A DNA stretch of 64,000 nucleotides, from contig JAEYAR010000203.1 of the NCBI GenBank assembly GCA_023404715.1, positions 1 to 64,000 of the forward strand. The letters are read 5' to 3'. Positions within the stretch are counted from its first letter, which is position 1, and the number at the start of each line of letters is the position of its first letter. Under the pieces are notes generated by a model. It saw nothing but the letters and a program-made list of their open reading frames with translations. It had not been told where the DNA came from and did no database searches. This document shows, piece after piece, positions 43,351 to 51,980 of the stretch. A program made the translations under genes and the position numbers. Source of the DNA: Bacillota bacterium. GTDB taxonomy: Bacteria; Bacillota; Clostridia; Christensenellales; Aristaeellaceae.

Positions 43351-44152
43351 ATTTTATTTTATGACGTGTCTAACGAATCTGCACGTGGGCAACGGGGACG
43401 TAAACTTTAATGTGATCGACAAAGAAGTGGAACGGGATCCTGTTACCGGCTATCCCACGATCCATCCTTCCGGCGTCAAGGGCTCTCTTAGGCGATATTT
43501 TGAGCAGAACGAGCCCCGGAATACGGTGAAATTATTTGGTTCCTCCGTTCAGGAGAGCATAGGCAGCGCCAGCACGCCAGGAAGCTTAAAGTTTCTTTCT
43601 GCGCAAATGCTGGCCCGTCCGGCTAGGGCATCAGAAGGATGCAGCGCCTTTTACATGGTTACGACAAAAACAGCGCTGGATCAGTTTTGTGTCGCGACGC
43701 TGGCGTTGACAGGAAAAAGGCCGTTTCAGACGACGGGGATATCCCCGTGCATAGATTACCGCATCGCAGACAAAGACGTCGGAGTTGAAGGGTATTGTGT
43801 GAATACTGCTGTTCCAGAAAGTTCAGGCATTAAGAAGAATCAAAATTATTTAAACGATATTTTGGGCGGTGATTTTCTCATTCTCTCCGACGAAACGTTC
43901 CGGAAGATTCCACTTCCGGTTGTGGCGCGCAATTATCTTGAAAACGGGGAAAGCAAAAACCTTTGGTACGAAGAGCTTGTCCCGCATGAGAGCATTTTCT
44001 GGTTCGCCGTTTTAGGCGACGAAGCCGATCTCGCGTGTTTTGACGCGACGATCAATCACAGGGTCGTGCAGTTCGGTGGAAATGCGTCGGTGGGGTGTGG
44101 GCTTTGCATGCTAAAAGGAGGGATCTCGAATGTCGAAGCAGCGAATCAATGA
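43340..44152 (+). CDS. cmr4: type III-B CRISPR backbone subunit Cmr4
   Basis: A 270-residue Cas7-type RAMP subunit. HVGNGDVNFNVIDKEVERDP (15-34) carries Asp27 at the place of the catalytic Asp that cuts target RNA every six bases. It is followed by GYPTIHPSGVKGSLRRYF (37-54), the diagnostic RAMP string. The C-terminal Gly loop is QFGGNASVGCGLC. It overlaps cmr3 and cmr5. Confidence 0.9.
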   Translation: MKTKFYFMTCLTNLHVGNGDVNFNVIDKEVERDPVTGYPTIHPSGVKGSLRRYFEQNEPRNTVKLFGSSVQESIGSASTPGSLKFLSAQMLARPARASEGCSAFYMVTTKTALDQFCVATLALTGKRPFQTTGISPCIDYRIADKDVGVEGYCVNTAVPESSGIKKNQNYLNDILGGDFLILSDETFRKIPLPVVARNYLENGESKNLWYEELVPHESIFWFAVLGDEADLACFDATINHRVVQFGGNASVGCGLCMLKGGISNVEAANQ

Positions 44153-44558
44153 ATATCTGCCGCTGGCCTACAAAGCATTGGATGCGTGTGGCATTGCCAA
44201 GAATGGGGCAGTTGACAGCGCGCTGCGCGGGCAGATCGCCGCATTCGGGGCGGCCGTATCCTTAGGGAGCTTACTTCCCGCTATCGCCTTTTTTAGTGAA
44301 CGAGGAAAGGCGGCCAGTGAACGTCAGGATCTGATGAAAGCGATCCACTGGATTATGCTCAAAAGCGATGGAACAGAGAACAATGAAATCATCGCCTCGC
44401 CAGAGGGGCTTTTTAAACAAGCGCTGGGAATGAATTTCGATAAAATGGAAGCGTTCCGGGAAAGGATCCTCGATGCCGCCGTAGCGCTTAAGCTGGCCAT
44501 GAATCTCTATAAAAGAAGCACGGGCGAAGAGCTTAAGAAAGGCGGAGAGCCATCATGA
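44130..44558 (+). CDS. cmr5: type III-B CRISPR small subunit Cmr5
   Basis: A 142-residue all-helical protein with the Cmr5 pattern INEYLPLAYKALDACGI and GQIAAFGAAVSLGSLLPAIAFF (residues 33-54, given here in overlapping parts). It should form the inner filament beside Cmr4. It starts behind GGAGGG and overlaps cmr6 by 4 bases. Confidence 0.85.
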   Translation: MSKQRINEYLPLAYKALDACGIAKNGAVDSALRGQIAAFGAAVSLGSLLPAIAFFSERGKAASERQDLMKAIHWIMLKSDGTENNEIIASPEGLFKQALGMNFDKMEAFRERILDAAVALKLAMNLYKRSTGEELKKGGEPS

Positions 44559-45415
44559 GTTCGACAAATCTTTCATGGTTCTTTAATGTGGAATATTACA
44601 AGGATGCCTTTAAAGACGGGTTCGCATTTTCAGACATAAATCAGAAGTTTTTAAATTTTAACCCGATCGCTATCACGCATCCCGTCCTTCCTGGAGAGCT
44701 ATCATTTGATTTACAAACACAATACCCAGGGCTATTGGCCGGTACGGGGTACTGCCATCAAGGAGGAATTCAAGGGGAGGTGTGCGCAGGGCTCTCATTG
44801 GATTATGTGACAGGATCACCCTATCTCCCGGGCTCCTCTGTCAAAGGTGCGCTACGCGCAGCCTTCGAGCATGAAGGGTATATTCGCGAATTGCTGCAGG
44901 ACGACAGCGCGGATGTATTAGCTCTTGAGTGTAATATATTCGGACATCGGCGTGAAAAAGAAACCGGATCCGCAGGATGTTCGCAGGATGTATTTTTAGA
45001 CGCATATCCCGTTCAATATGACACAAATGGGCTTCTGGATCTGGAAAATATCACGCCCCATCACGTATCAGAAAATTGGGAATTGTCTGATCCCATCCCT
45101 TTGACATTTTTAAAAATACGCCCTGATGTCGTATTTCGTTTTCGATTCCTCCTGGCGGATTCGATGGGCCTCGTCGCAGAGGAGAAGCTGGCGTTGTTTC
45201 GCAAGATTTTGTTGGATTTGGGCATAGGGGCCAAGACCAATGTGGGCTTTGGCCGCTTCACCGACGGGATAAAGCAGCTTCAGCCCGTGCAACGAGCTTC
45301 ACAAGAGGGGGTATGCCTAGATTGTGGTAAAAAAACAAAAATGAACGCAAAGACAGGAAAGTACTACTCCCGTTGTTTCGACTGTAATCAAAAGCATATT
45401 AAGATGAAAGGATAG
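44555..45415 (+). CDS. cmr6: type III-B CRISPR RAMP protein Cmr6 with C-terminal zinc ribbon
   Basis: A 286-residue RAMP protein. LLAGTGYCHQGGIQGEV and YLPGSSVKGALRAAFEHE (90-107) are the RAMP core and GIGAKTNVGFGRF (about 229-241) the Gly loop. After the Cmr6 fold comes CLDCGKKTKMN...CFDC, a C-x2-C...C-x2-C zinc ribbon that many Cmr6 proteins lack. Confidence 0.85.
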   Translation: MSSTNLSWFFNVEYYKDAFKDGFAFSDINQKFLNFNPIAITHPVLPGELSFDLQTQYPGLLAGTGYCHQGGIQGEVCAGLSLDYVTGSPYLPGSSVKGALRAAFEHEGYIRELLQDDSADVLALECNIFGHRREKETGSAGCSQDVFLDAYPVQYDTNGLLDLENITPHHVSENWELSDPIPLTFLKIRPDVVFRFRFLLADSMGLVAEEKLALFRKILLDLGIGAKTNVGFGRFTDGIKQLQPVQRASQEGVCLDCGKKTKMNAKTGKYYSRCFDCNQKHIKMKG

Positions 45416-45417
45416 AG

Positions 45418-46944
45418 ATGATGAGCGAGGAAAAAAAGGAGTTCCCGGACGTTTACAGCTATCACACGTTTATTTTTCCTTTTTTATGGAATGATAGCGG
45501 AAAGATTGAGCGCAAGCAATTCGAAAGCTGTCTGGATTCGCGCTGGAAACTCGATCTTCTGGATACACATAGCGCTACCGACCCGGAGGCGGCACGGCAG
45601 ACATATAGCCAATATCAGTATTTCAACGCTGCTGCCAGATCCATCATTTACACCGTGTCGGATACAAATGAAGAGGCTGTACGCAATTTTCGATTTGCAC
45701 CGGAGCTGTTTGACAATAACAAAGCTCCTGTGAGTTACTGCATAAAAAAAGGCACTCTTCGGTATGCACTGCGGGTAAACGCCTTACGTCTTAAACTTTA
45801 CAATACGGGTATTGGCTTAATTGTATATGAACTAGAGAATACAGAACCGTGCGATATTGATCAGATTAACGCTATGAACGATCTCGGACGCCGGGTATTT
45901 AGGCCTTATTATGCAACAGGTAATGACGGCAGCATTAACTGTTCATCTTGTGCCGATATGTTGGCGTTGGAGGGAATCACTGATTTTCAAGGTAAACCGG
46001 TGCTTTCACGGATCGCCACAGAAGAACCCGGCGGATCCCACGAAGCCAAACTGGCTCGCGTGGTCGCCTTTCTGTTGGAAAACGAAAACAAGCGTGCGAC
46101 TGTGAAGCGTAACGATGACCAAGAAAACGAGTATTACATAGAACCTATCATCGACGATCGCATGTTTGTCGCTTGTCTTGTAAAGGATCGTCAATTTGCC
46201 GACCTGCTCGCTACGTGGAACGGTAATGAATATTGCTATGTCGCCGACGCTCTCGAAAAAGAACCTCAAGCTGCCGACAACGTTGCCCGTATGTTATACG
46301 AATTTGTATTTATAGACGGGAGTGGCATTACATGTACCAGCCGTCGGTTGTTAGAGGAGTTGATGAAACGGCATGTCTATGACCGTTGGCTGGAGTACCG
46401 TGCAAGCGGCGAGTTGAGCGGTACTGTATACGGCATCACGGAATATAGCCTCGTTTGTCTATCGACATATTTTGTCGCAATCGAATCCTTTTTGACTCAA
46501 TATATAGAAATGGTTATGTTGGTGCTTGCCCAGCGCGCCTCATTGCTTGCCTTTGAACGGCGTATCAGCGAAGTATCCCGTTCGCACAGGCACGAAAAGA
46601 AACTTCGTGAAAGCTATATTCGTTTTTCGAGTCGATTTCTTCTTCTGGAGGTGACGCCTCAGCAGCAAGGCATTGAGCTTTACAATAGAATGTTAGAGAT
46701 TCTCTTTGTAAATTGCAAGAAAACAATGGTTGAAAGTCAGATAGAAGGCTTGTTTGAGCTAAAGAATTTTAAGATTAACAATGCTCAGAAAAGCATTCTT
46801 GCAATTATCGCTTTTCTGGGTGGTGTAGGCGCATTAAATTTATTGTTTCAGTGGACGAGTCTTTCTTCAGGTTGGCGGCTTTGCATCACGTTATTGACGG
46901 TTGCTGTGGAATTGTTGATATATTTTATTTCGGCAAGAGATTGA
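45418..46944 (+). CDS. CorA-like membrane protein linked to type III-B CRISPR
   Basis: A 508-residue protein. The first 440 residues are soluble with a long helical stalk (about 360-440), and two membrane helices close the protein (about 452-474, with GGVGALN near its end, and 484-504). This matches the layout of CorA channels, whose first helix ends in a G-M-N motif, and of CorA-like effectors known next to cmr genes. Those respond to a Cas10-made signal (SAM-AMP in Bacteroides). Here it is the last cmr operon gene, 3 bases after cmr6. The Cys pair SSCAD is of unknown meaning. No NrN phosphodiesterase or SAM-lyase gene accompanies it. Confidence 0.7.
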   Translation: MMSEEKKEFPDVYSYHTFIFPFLWNDSGKIERKQFESCLDSRWKLDLLDTHSATDPEAARQTYSQYQYFNAAARSIIYTVSDTNEEAVRNFRFAPELFDNNKAPVSYCIKKGTLRYALRVNALRLKLYNTGIGLIVYELENTEPCDIDQINAMNDLGRRVFRPYYATGNDGSINCSSCADMLALEGITDFQGKPVLSRIATEEPGGSHEAKLARVVAFLLENENKRATVKRNDDQENEYYIEPIIDDRMFVACLVKDRQFADLLATWNGNEYCYVADALEKEPQAADNVARMLYEFVFIDGSGITCTSRRLLEELMKRHVYDRWLEYRASGELSGTVYGITEYSLVCLSTYFVAIESFLTQYIEMVMLVLAQRASLLAFERRISEVSRSHRHEKKLRESYIRFSSRFLLLEVTPQQQGIELYNRMLEILFVNCKKTMVESQIEGLFELKNFKINNAQKSILAIIAFLGGVGALNLLFQWTSLSSGWRLCITLLTVAVELLIYFISARD

Positions 46945-47097
46945 ATTGGAAAGAAACATACTCAACAGAGCTATTCTTTTTATCCAAATGTTCATGATTG
47001 CTTAGGATTATAATAAGGCTGTTTACTTTCATCAAAAGAAAGTGGACAGCTATTTTGGTAATATATATAATCCTATTTGACTTACTTAATGTCGTAC

Positions 47098-47116
47098 CCG
47101 GACGCGCGGAGGGAAT
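47098..47116 (+). repeat. right 19-bp direct repeat of the cmr island
   Basis: CCGGACGCGCGGAGGGAAT, identical to 39406-39424. It overlaps the -35 region of the helicase promoter whose TATAAT is at 47127-47132. Confidence 0.85.
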
Positions 47117-47165
47117 GCATTTATGCTATAATAGAGGCAATGAATCGCCGGGGCAAGGAGAGCTT

Positions 47166-49529
47166 ATGAAAGAAACGCTGCGCGTATCGGTGCGCGCGCT
47201 CGTCGAATTTACGCTGCACGCGGAGGATATCGCGCCCGCGGGGCCGGACCGTCAGCGTATGCAGGAGGGTTCGCGCGCCCACCGCGCGCGTCAAGGCGCC
47301 GCGCAGGAGGACCAACCCGGCTACGAGGCAGAGGTGTCGCTCTCCCTCACGGTGGCGGGCGGCGAGGGCTTTGATCTAGAGGTATCCGGCCGGGTGGACG
47401 GCCTGTTCGAAGCGGACGGTCTGCTGTGCGTAGAGGAGATCAAGCTCTGGGGGGCGGAAGAGCCGCTTCAAGAGGCGGTGCCCGCCCACGCGGCGCAGGC
47501 CGCCTGTTATGCGCATATGCTCTGCGTAAGCCGGGGCGTACCCGCCGTTCGCATGGATATCGTCTATGCCGACATACGCGGGAGCGTCCTGCAGCGCTTC
47601 ACTCAGGTGCAGGATGCAAAGGCGCTCGCCGCGCGGTTTGACGCTCTGCGCATCCCTTATGCCCGTTGGCAAGAGGCGCTGCTACGCTGGCGGCGAACGC
47701 GCGATGAAGCGCTTGAAGCCTTCCCCTTCCCCTACAGCGAGTTCCGCGCGGGGCAGCGTACGTTTTCGGGCAATGTCTTCGTCGCGATCCGGGAGCGCAA
47801 ACGCTTGCTCGCCCAGGCGCCTACCGGAACCGGCAAGACGGCGGCAACGCTCTTTCCCGCGCTCAAGGCGCTGCGCGCAGGGCATACGAAGCAAATCTTC
47901 TACCTTACGGCGCGCACGACGGGGCGGGCGCTCGCACTGGGTACCCTGCGCCACTTTTTACAAAACGGCGCCCGCGCACGGGCGCTGGAGCTGACGGCGA
48001 AGGACAAGGTCTGTCCCCTGGGCGCGCTACGCCGGTGCGATCCGGAGTACTGCGAGATGGCGAAGGGCTTCTACATTCGCTTAGCAGACGCTGTGCAGGA
48101 ATTGCTCGCGATCGATATGTGGGATCGCGAGGCTGTAGCTGCGGTGGCCGGGCGCTACAACATCTGCGCGTTCGAGCTATCCCTTTCGCTTGCGGAGATC
48201 GCCGACGTCGTCGTATGCGATTACAACTACGCGTTTGACCCGGTCGCCCGCATCCAACGCGTTTTTTTACAGCGCAACGACATGACCCTGCTGGTGGACG
48301 AGGCGCACAACCTCATCGATCGCGCGCGAGATATGCTTTCCGCACAGGCGGACAGCGCCTCCTTGCGCCAATTGCGCGCGCAGTATGGCAAGCAATTTGG
48401 GCGCAAGACCGCGCTTTACCGCGCACTGACGCGCGCACTCAGGCGCTTGAAAGAAATCCGCGGCGAAGCGACGGAGGAAGGAACCGTGCGCCTCGAAGCG
48501 CCGCCCGAGGGTCTGGCGGAGGACATGCAGGGCCTGGCGGACGCGCTGGGCGAGGCGATGGCCAAGGGGCAGGGGGCGATGCTGACGGACGCCTTTTCCG
48601 ACGCGCTTTCGTACGTGCAATGCGCCGACCGGGTAGATGAAACGTACGCCATTCTGCTGGAACGCGACGGGAAGGAGGCGCGCGTGCGCCTGCTCTGCCT
48701 GGACCCCGCCCCATACTTGACCGGGCTGACCGCCAAAGTGCGCGGGGTCGTCTACTTTTCCGCCACGCTTACCCCGCTGCCCCAGATGCGCGCGCTGCTG
48801 GGCGGCGAAGAAGAGGACGGCATGCTCGCCCTGCCCTCTCCCTTCCCGCCCGAGCACATGCGCGTGGTGCGCATGCCCATCGACACGCGCTATGCCCAAA
48901 GAAAGCGTACGGCGCCACAGGTCGCCCGGGCAATCGCCGCCCTCGTACAAGGCCGCCCCGGGAATTACCTCGCCCTTTTCCCATCCTATAGCTACATGCG
49001 TCTCGTGCGCGAGCACTTTGAGGCGCTGGAGGCGCCGGTGCAGGTGATCTGTCAAGAGAGCGGCATGGATGAGCCCGCCCGCGACGCCTTTCTCGCCCGC
49101 TTCGAGCCCGGCAGGGAGGTCGTGGGTTTCTGCGTCATGGGGGGCGTGTTTGCAGAGGGAATCGACCTGCCGGGCGAGCGGCTTTTGGGCGTAGCGGTCG
49201 TCGGCGTTGGCTTGCCGCAGCTGTGTATGGAGCGCGATGTCCTGCGCGATTACTTTAACGAGAGGCAGCGCGACGGATTTGCCCTCGCCTATCGCATCCC
49301 CGGGATGACGAAGGTGCTCCAATCCGTGGGCCGCGTGATCCGTACGCATGCGGACAAAGGGACGGCGCTGCTCATCGACGCGCGCTTCTTTGACCCTGAA
49401 TACGAAGCACTTTTGCCCGCACACTTCTTCCCGCTATATGCCGCCGCCACCGAGCGTGCGCTCACAGGCCTTCTTTTCGACTTTTGGGGCCCGACAAACG
49501 GAATTCTAAACGGTGAAAAAAGGGAATAA
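47166..49529 (+). CDS. RecB-type nuclease fused to an XPD/DinG-type DEAD_2 helicase
   Basis: A 787-residue protein. Residues 1-180 hold RecB-nuclease motifs: GRVDGLF (75-81), CVEEIKLW (88-95) and QAACYAHML (111-119). The helicase has Walker A APTGTGKT (218-225), four Cys at 283, 291, 296 and 334 placed like the XPD 4Fe-4S cluster, and LLVDEAHNLID (DEAH box). SATLTPLPQM and QSVGRVIRTHAD (motif VI) follow. It should unwind and possibly cut DNA. The start is ATG 47166 behind AAGGAGA. It lies just outside the cmr island. Confidence 0.88.
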   Translation: MKETLRVSVRALVEFTLHAEDIAPAGPDRQRMQEGSRAHRARQGAAQEDQPGYEAEVSLSLTVAGGEGFDLEVSGRVDGLFEADGLLCVEEIKLWGAEEPLQEAVPAHAAQAACYAHMLCVSRGVPAVRMDIVYADIRGSVLQRFTQVQDAKALAARFDALRIPYARWQEALLRWRRTRDEALEAFPFPYSEFRAGQRTFSGNVFVAIRERKRLLAQAPTGTGKTAATLFPALKALRAGHTKQIFYLTARTTGRALALGTLRHFLQNGARARALELTAKDKVCPLGALRRCDPEYCEMAKGFYIRLADAVQELLAIDMWDREAVAAVAGRYNICAFELSLSLAEIADVVVCDYNYAFDPVARIQRVFLQRNDMTLLVDEAHNLIDRARDMLSAQADSASLRQLRAQYGKQFGRKTALYRALTRALRRLKEIRGEATEEGTVRLEAPPEGLAEDMQGLADALGEAMAKGQGAMLTDAFSDALSYVQCADRVDETYAILLERDGKEARVRLLCLDPAPYLTGLTAKVRGVVYFSATLTPLPQMRALLGGEEEDGMLALPSPFPPEHMRVVRMPIDTRYAQRKRTAPQVARAIAALVQGRPGNYLALFPSYSYMRLVREHFEALEAPVQVICQESGMDEPARDAFLARFEPGREVVGFCVMGGVFAEGIDLPGERLLGVAVVGVGLPQLCMERDVLRDYFNERQRDGFALAYRIPGMTKVLQSVGRVIRTHADKGTALLIDARFFDPEYEALLPAHFFPLYAAATERALTGLLFDFWGPTNGILNGEKRE

Positions 49530-49576
49530 AGGTAGGCATGTCGAACAAAGGAAATAGCGTTTTTTCTGCCAGCCTG

Positions 49577-49605
49577 CTTGACGGTGGTGCGCAAGGGTGT
49601 TATAC
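49577..49605 (+). promoter_or_regulatory. promoter of the IclR-type regulator
   Basis: TTGACG (49577-49582) and TATACT (49600-49605) with a 17-base spacer, about 85 bases before the regulator. Confidence 0.72.
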
Positions 49606-49690
49606 TGTTCGTGATGAAGAATTGCGTTCATAAATATGAATACACAGGGCGCAAAGCACGGTTTATCACCCCATAAAGGAGGCGCATTGC

Positions 49691-50452
49691 GTGGCCGAAA
49701 CCCTCAACCGCTCCCTCGCGCGCGGGCTGGATATCCTGGAGCTGCTCAGCGAGGAGCCCGGCGGCATGGAGCTGCATCAGATCGCCAAGGCGCTTTCGAT
49801 CCCCAAGTCGAGCGCGTTCAACCTCATCCATACGCTGCTTGGCAAGCGCTATGTCGCCTATGACGAAGCGACGGCGCGCTATACGCTGTCTCTGCGCATG
49901 TTCGAAATGGGCTCCGCGGCGGTGAAGGACGTGACGGAACAGTCCGTCGTCCACCAGTACATGCAGCGCGTCTACATAGGCTGTAACGAGACCGTGCATT
50001 GCGGCGTGCCGGACGGTACGGAGGTGGTGTATGTCGACAAGCTCGAGAGCACCCACTCCATCCGCATGACGTCGCGGGTCGGGGCGCGTTTTCCGCTTTA
50101 TTGCACGGCGATGGGCCGCGCGGTGCTCGCCTGCTGGCCGGAGGAGCACGTGCGCGAGCTATACCGTAATTATGCGTTTCAAAAATTAACGCCCCATACG
50201 GTCGACACCCTTGAGGAGCTATTGACCGAAATCGCCCGCGTTCGCCAGCAAGGATATGCGGCCGAGTTCGAGGAGAGCAACGAGAACGTCTGTTGCTTTG
50301 CCGTCGCCATCCGCGACCGCGTGGGCAAGCCCCTCTATGCGGTCAGCGTGTCTATGCCGACGTTCCGCGCCAGCGACGGATCTGTACGGCGTTGCATCCA
50401 GCTGCTTCTCGACGCCCAGCGGCGTATTGAGCGTTTTTTACACGTCTTATAA
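49691..50452 (+). CDS. IclR family regulator of the hexuronate cluster (KdgR-like)
   Basis: A 253-residue IclR protein. The winged helix is about residues 1-65 (RGLDILELLSEEPGG, LHQIAKALSIPKSSAFNLIHTL) and the effector domain follows with CTAMGRAVLAC and FEESNENVCCFAVAIRD. GTG 49691 has AAAGGAGG eight bases upstream. It is adjacent to and co-oriented with the uxa genes, so control by a KDG-like intermediate is likely. Confidence 0.88.
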   Translation: MAETLNRSLARGLDILELLSEEPGGMELHQIAKALSIPKSSAFNLIHTLLGKRYVAYDEATARYTLSLRMFEMGSAAVKDVTEQSVVHQYMQRVYIGCNETVHCGVPDGTEVVYVDKLESTHSIRMTSRVGARFPLYCTAMGRAVLACWPEEHVRELYRNYAFQKLTPHTVDTLEELLTEIARVRQQGYAAEFEESNENVCCFAVAIRDRVGKPLYAVSVSMPTFRASDGSVRRCIQLLLDAQRRIERFLHVL

Positions 50453-50480
50453 TCCTCAATTTTCTATAGGAGGCTGTGAC

Positions 50481-51968
50481 ATGATGAAACTTTGCAAAGA
50501 GACCCTTCCCTCCCTGAGCGTGAAACATGGGAGCACGCCTGCGCGCGAGCGCGTCCTTCAATTCGGCGAGGGCGGCTTTTTGCGCGCGTTCGTCGATTAC
50601 ATGGTCGACAAGGCCAATCAGGAGGCGGGCATGGATGCCGGGGTCGTGGTCGTGCAGCCCATCGAGCGGGGCCTCGTCGACAAGCTGAACGAACAGGACG
50701 GCCTGTATACGCTGATCCTGCGCGGTAAGGAAGCAGGCCGCGTGGTGAAGGATACGCGCGTTGTTACCTGCGTACGCCGCGGGCTGAACCCCTATCAGGA
50801 TTTTGAGGGATATCTGGCCCTCGCGCACAACCCAGACCTGCGCTTCATCGTCTCCAATACCACGGAGGCGGGCATCGTCTACACGGGCAAGGACAGCTTT
50901 GACGATAAACCGCAGGCCTCTTACCCCGGCAAGCTCACCCGACTGCTCTACGAGCGCTACCGGGCGTTCGGCGACGAAGCCGGTAAGGGATGGATCCTCC
51001 TGCCGGTCGAGCTCATCGACGACAACGGCGGCGAGCTGAAGAAATGCGTGCTCAAGACTGCGGCGCAGTGGGGCCTGGAGGCGGATTTTGTGGCTTGGCT
51101 CGAGCGGGAGTGCGTCTTTACCTCCACGCTTGTGGACAGGATCGTCACCGGCTACCCGCGCGACGAGGCGGAGGCTATTCTTACGGAACTAGGCTACGAC
51201 GACTTCCTGCTCGACGCGGCGGAGCCGTTCGGCCTTTGGGTCATCGAGGGGCCGGCCTGGATTGAAAAGGAGCTGCCCTTTAAAGCGGCGGGGCTAAACG
51301 TCGTATTCACGCAGGACGTGAAACCCTATAAGCTGCGCAAGGTGCGCATGCTCAACGGCGCGCACACCTCTATGGTGCTTGGCGCGTACCTCGCGGGCCT
51401 CGACACCGTGGGCGCGTGCATGGCGGACGAATCCATGCGCAAGTACATGTCCACCGCGCTCTTTGAGGAAATTATGCCTACGCTCGACCTGCCGAAGGAC
51501 GACCTCGAGGCGTTCGCTTCTGCGATCTTCGAGCGCTTTGAAAACCCGTTCAATAAGCATTACCTGCTCTCTATCGCGCTCAATTCCCAGTCCAAATTCC
51601 GCGCGCGCGTGCTGCCGACGATCAAGGAATACGTGCGCAGAAGGGGCTGCCTGCCCGACGTGCTGACCTTCTCGATGGCCGCGTTCATCGCATTCTACTG
51701 CGGCAAAAAGAAGGAGGACGGCTCGCTGGAGGGCGTGCGCGCGGCGGGGAATACCTATGCCATCGTGGACGACGGCCCCGTGCTCGACTTCTTTGCGGCC
51801 CTTGACGGCAAGGATGCGGACGAGGCCGCGCGCGCTGTGCTCTCGAACACGGATTTCTGGGGGGAAGACCTGACGCTGCTGCCCGGCTTTGAAAAGGCGG
51901 TCGCGCAGTGCCTGCGGGATATCCGAGAGAAGGGCGCGCGCGCTACGATCGACGCGCGCATGCGCTGA
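50481..51968 (+). CDS. uxaB: tagaturonate reductase (altronate oxidoreductase)
   Basis: A 495-residue NAD-dependent mannitol-dehydrogenase-family enzyme that interconverts D-tagaturonate and D-altronate. VLQFGEGGFLRAFVDYM (about 25-41) is the nucleotide-binding start, with FIVSNTTEAGI, DRIVTGYPRDE and KVRMLNGAHTSMV at the substrate end. The start is ATG 50481 behind AGGAGG. uxaA follows after 12 bases. Confidence 0.93.
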   Translation: MMKLCKETLPSLSVKHGSTPARERVLQFGEGGFLRAFVDYMVDKANQEAGMDAGVVVVQPIERGLVDKLNEQDGLYTLILRGKEAGRVVKDTRVVTCVRRGLNPYQDFEGYLALAHNPDLRFIVSNTTEAGIVYTGKDSFDDKPQASYPGKLTRLLYERYRAFGDEAGKGWILLPVELIDDNGGELKKCVLKTAAQWGLEADFVAWLERECVFTSTLVDRIVTGYPRDEAEAILTELGYDDFLLDAAEPFGLWVIEGPAWIEKELPFKAAGLNVVFTQDVKPYKLRKVRMLNGAHTSMVLGAYLAGLDTVGACMADESMRKYMSTALFEEIMPTLDLPKDDLEAFASAIFERFENPFNKHYLLSIALNSQSKFRARVLPTIKEYVRRRGCLPDVLTFSMAAFIAFYCGKKKEDGSLEGVRAAGNTYAIVDDGPVLDFFAALDGKDADEAARAVLSNTDFWGEDLTLLPGFEKAVAQCLRDIREKGARATIDARMR

Positions 51969-51980
51969 GCGGAGGGCTAG

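Larger units (their letters stand above)
39406..47116. mobile_element. AT-rich type III-B CRISPR effector island bounded by 19-bp direct repeats
   Basis: The segment between two identical copies of CCGGACGCGCGGAGGGAAT (39406-39424, 47098-47116) holds cmr1-6 and a CorA-like gene. It is clearly AT-richer than both flanks. Removing one repeat and the interior restores a compact gap between two divergent host promoters. No integrase or transposase is inside, so how it moved is unknown. Confidence 0.65.

Noticed and set aside
46945..47097. possible small gene between the CorA-like gene and the right repeat
   Set aside because: The AT-rich 150 bases have no frame with a start and ribosome-binding site of useful length; only TATATATAAT-like runs are seen.
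39406..47165. CRISPR array near the cmr genes
   Set aside because: No set of 25-40-bp repeats with regular spacers is visible between 38 and 50 kb on either strand; the only repeat pair is the 19-mer at the island borders.
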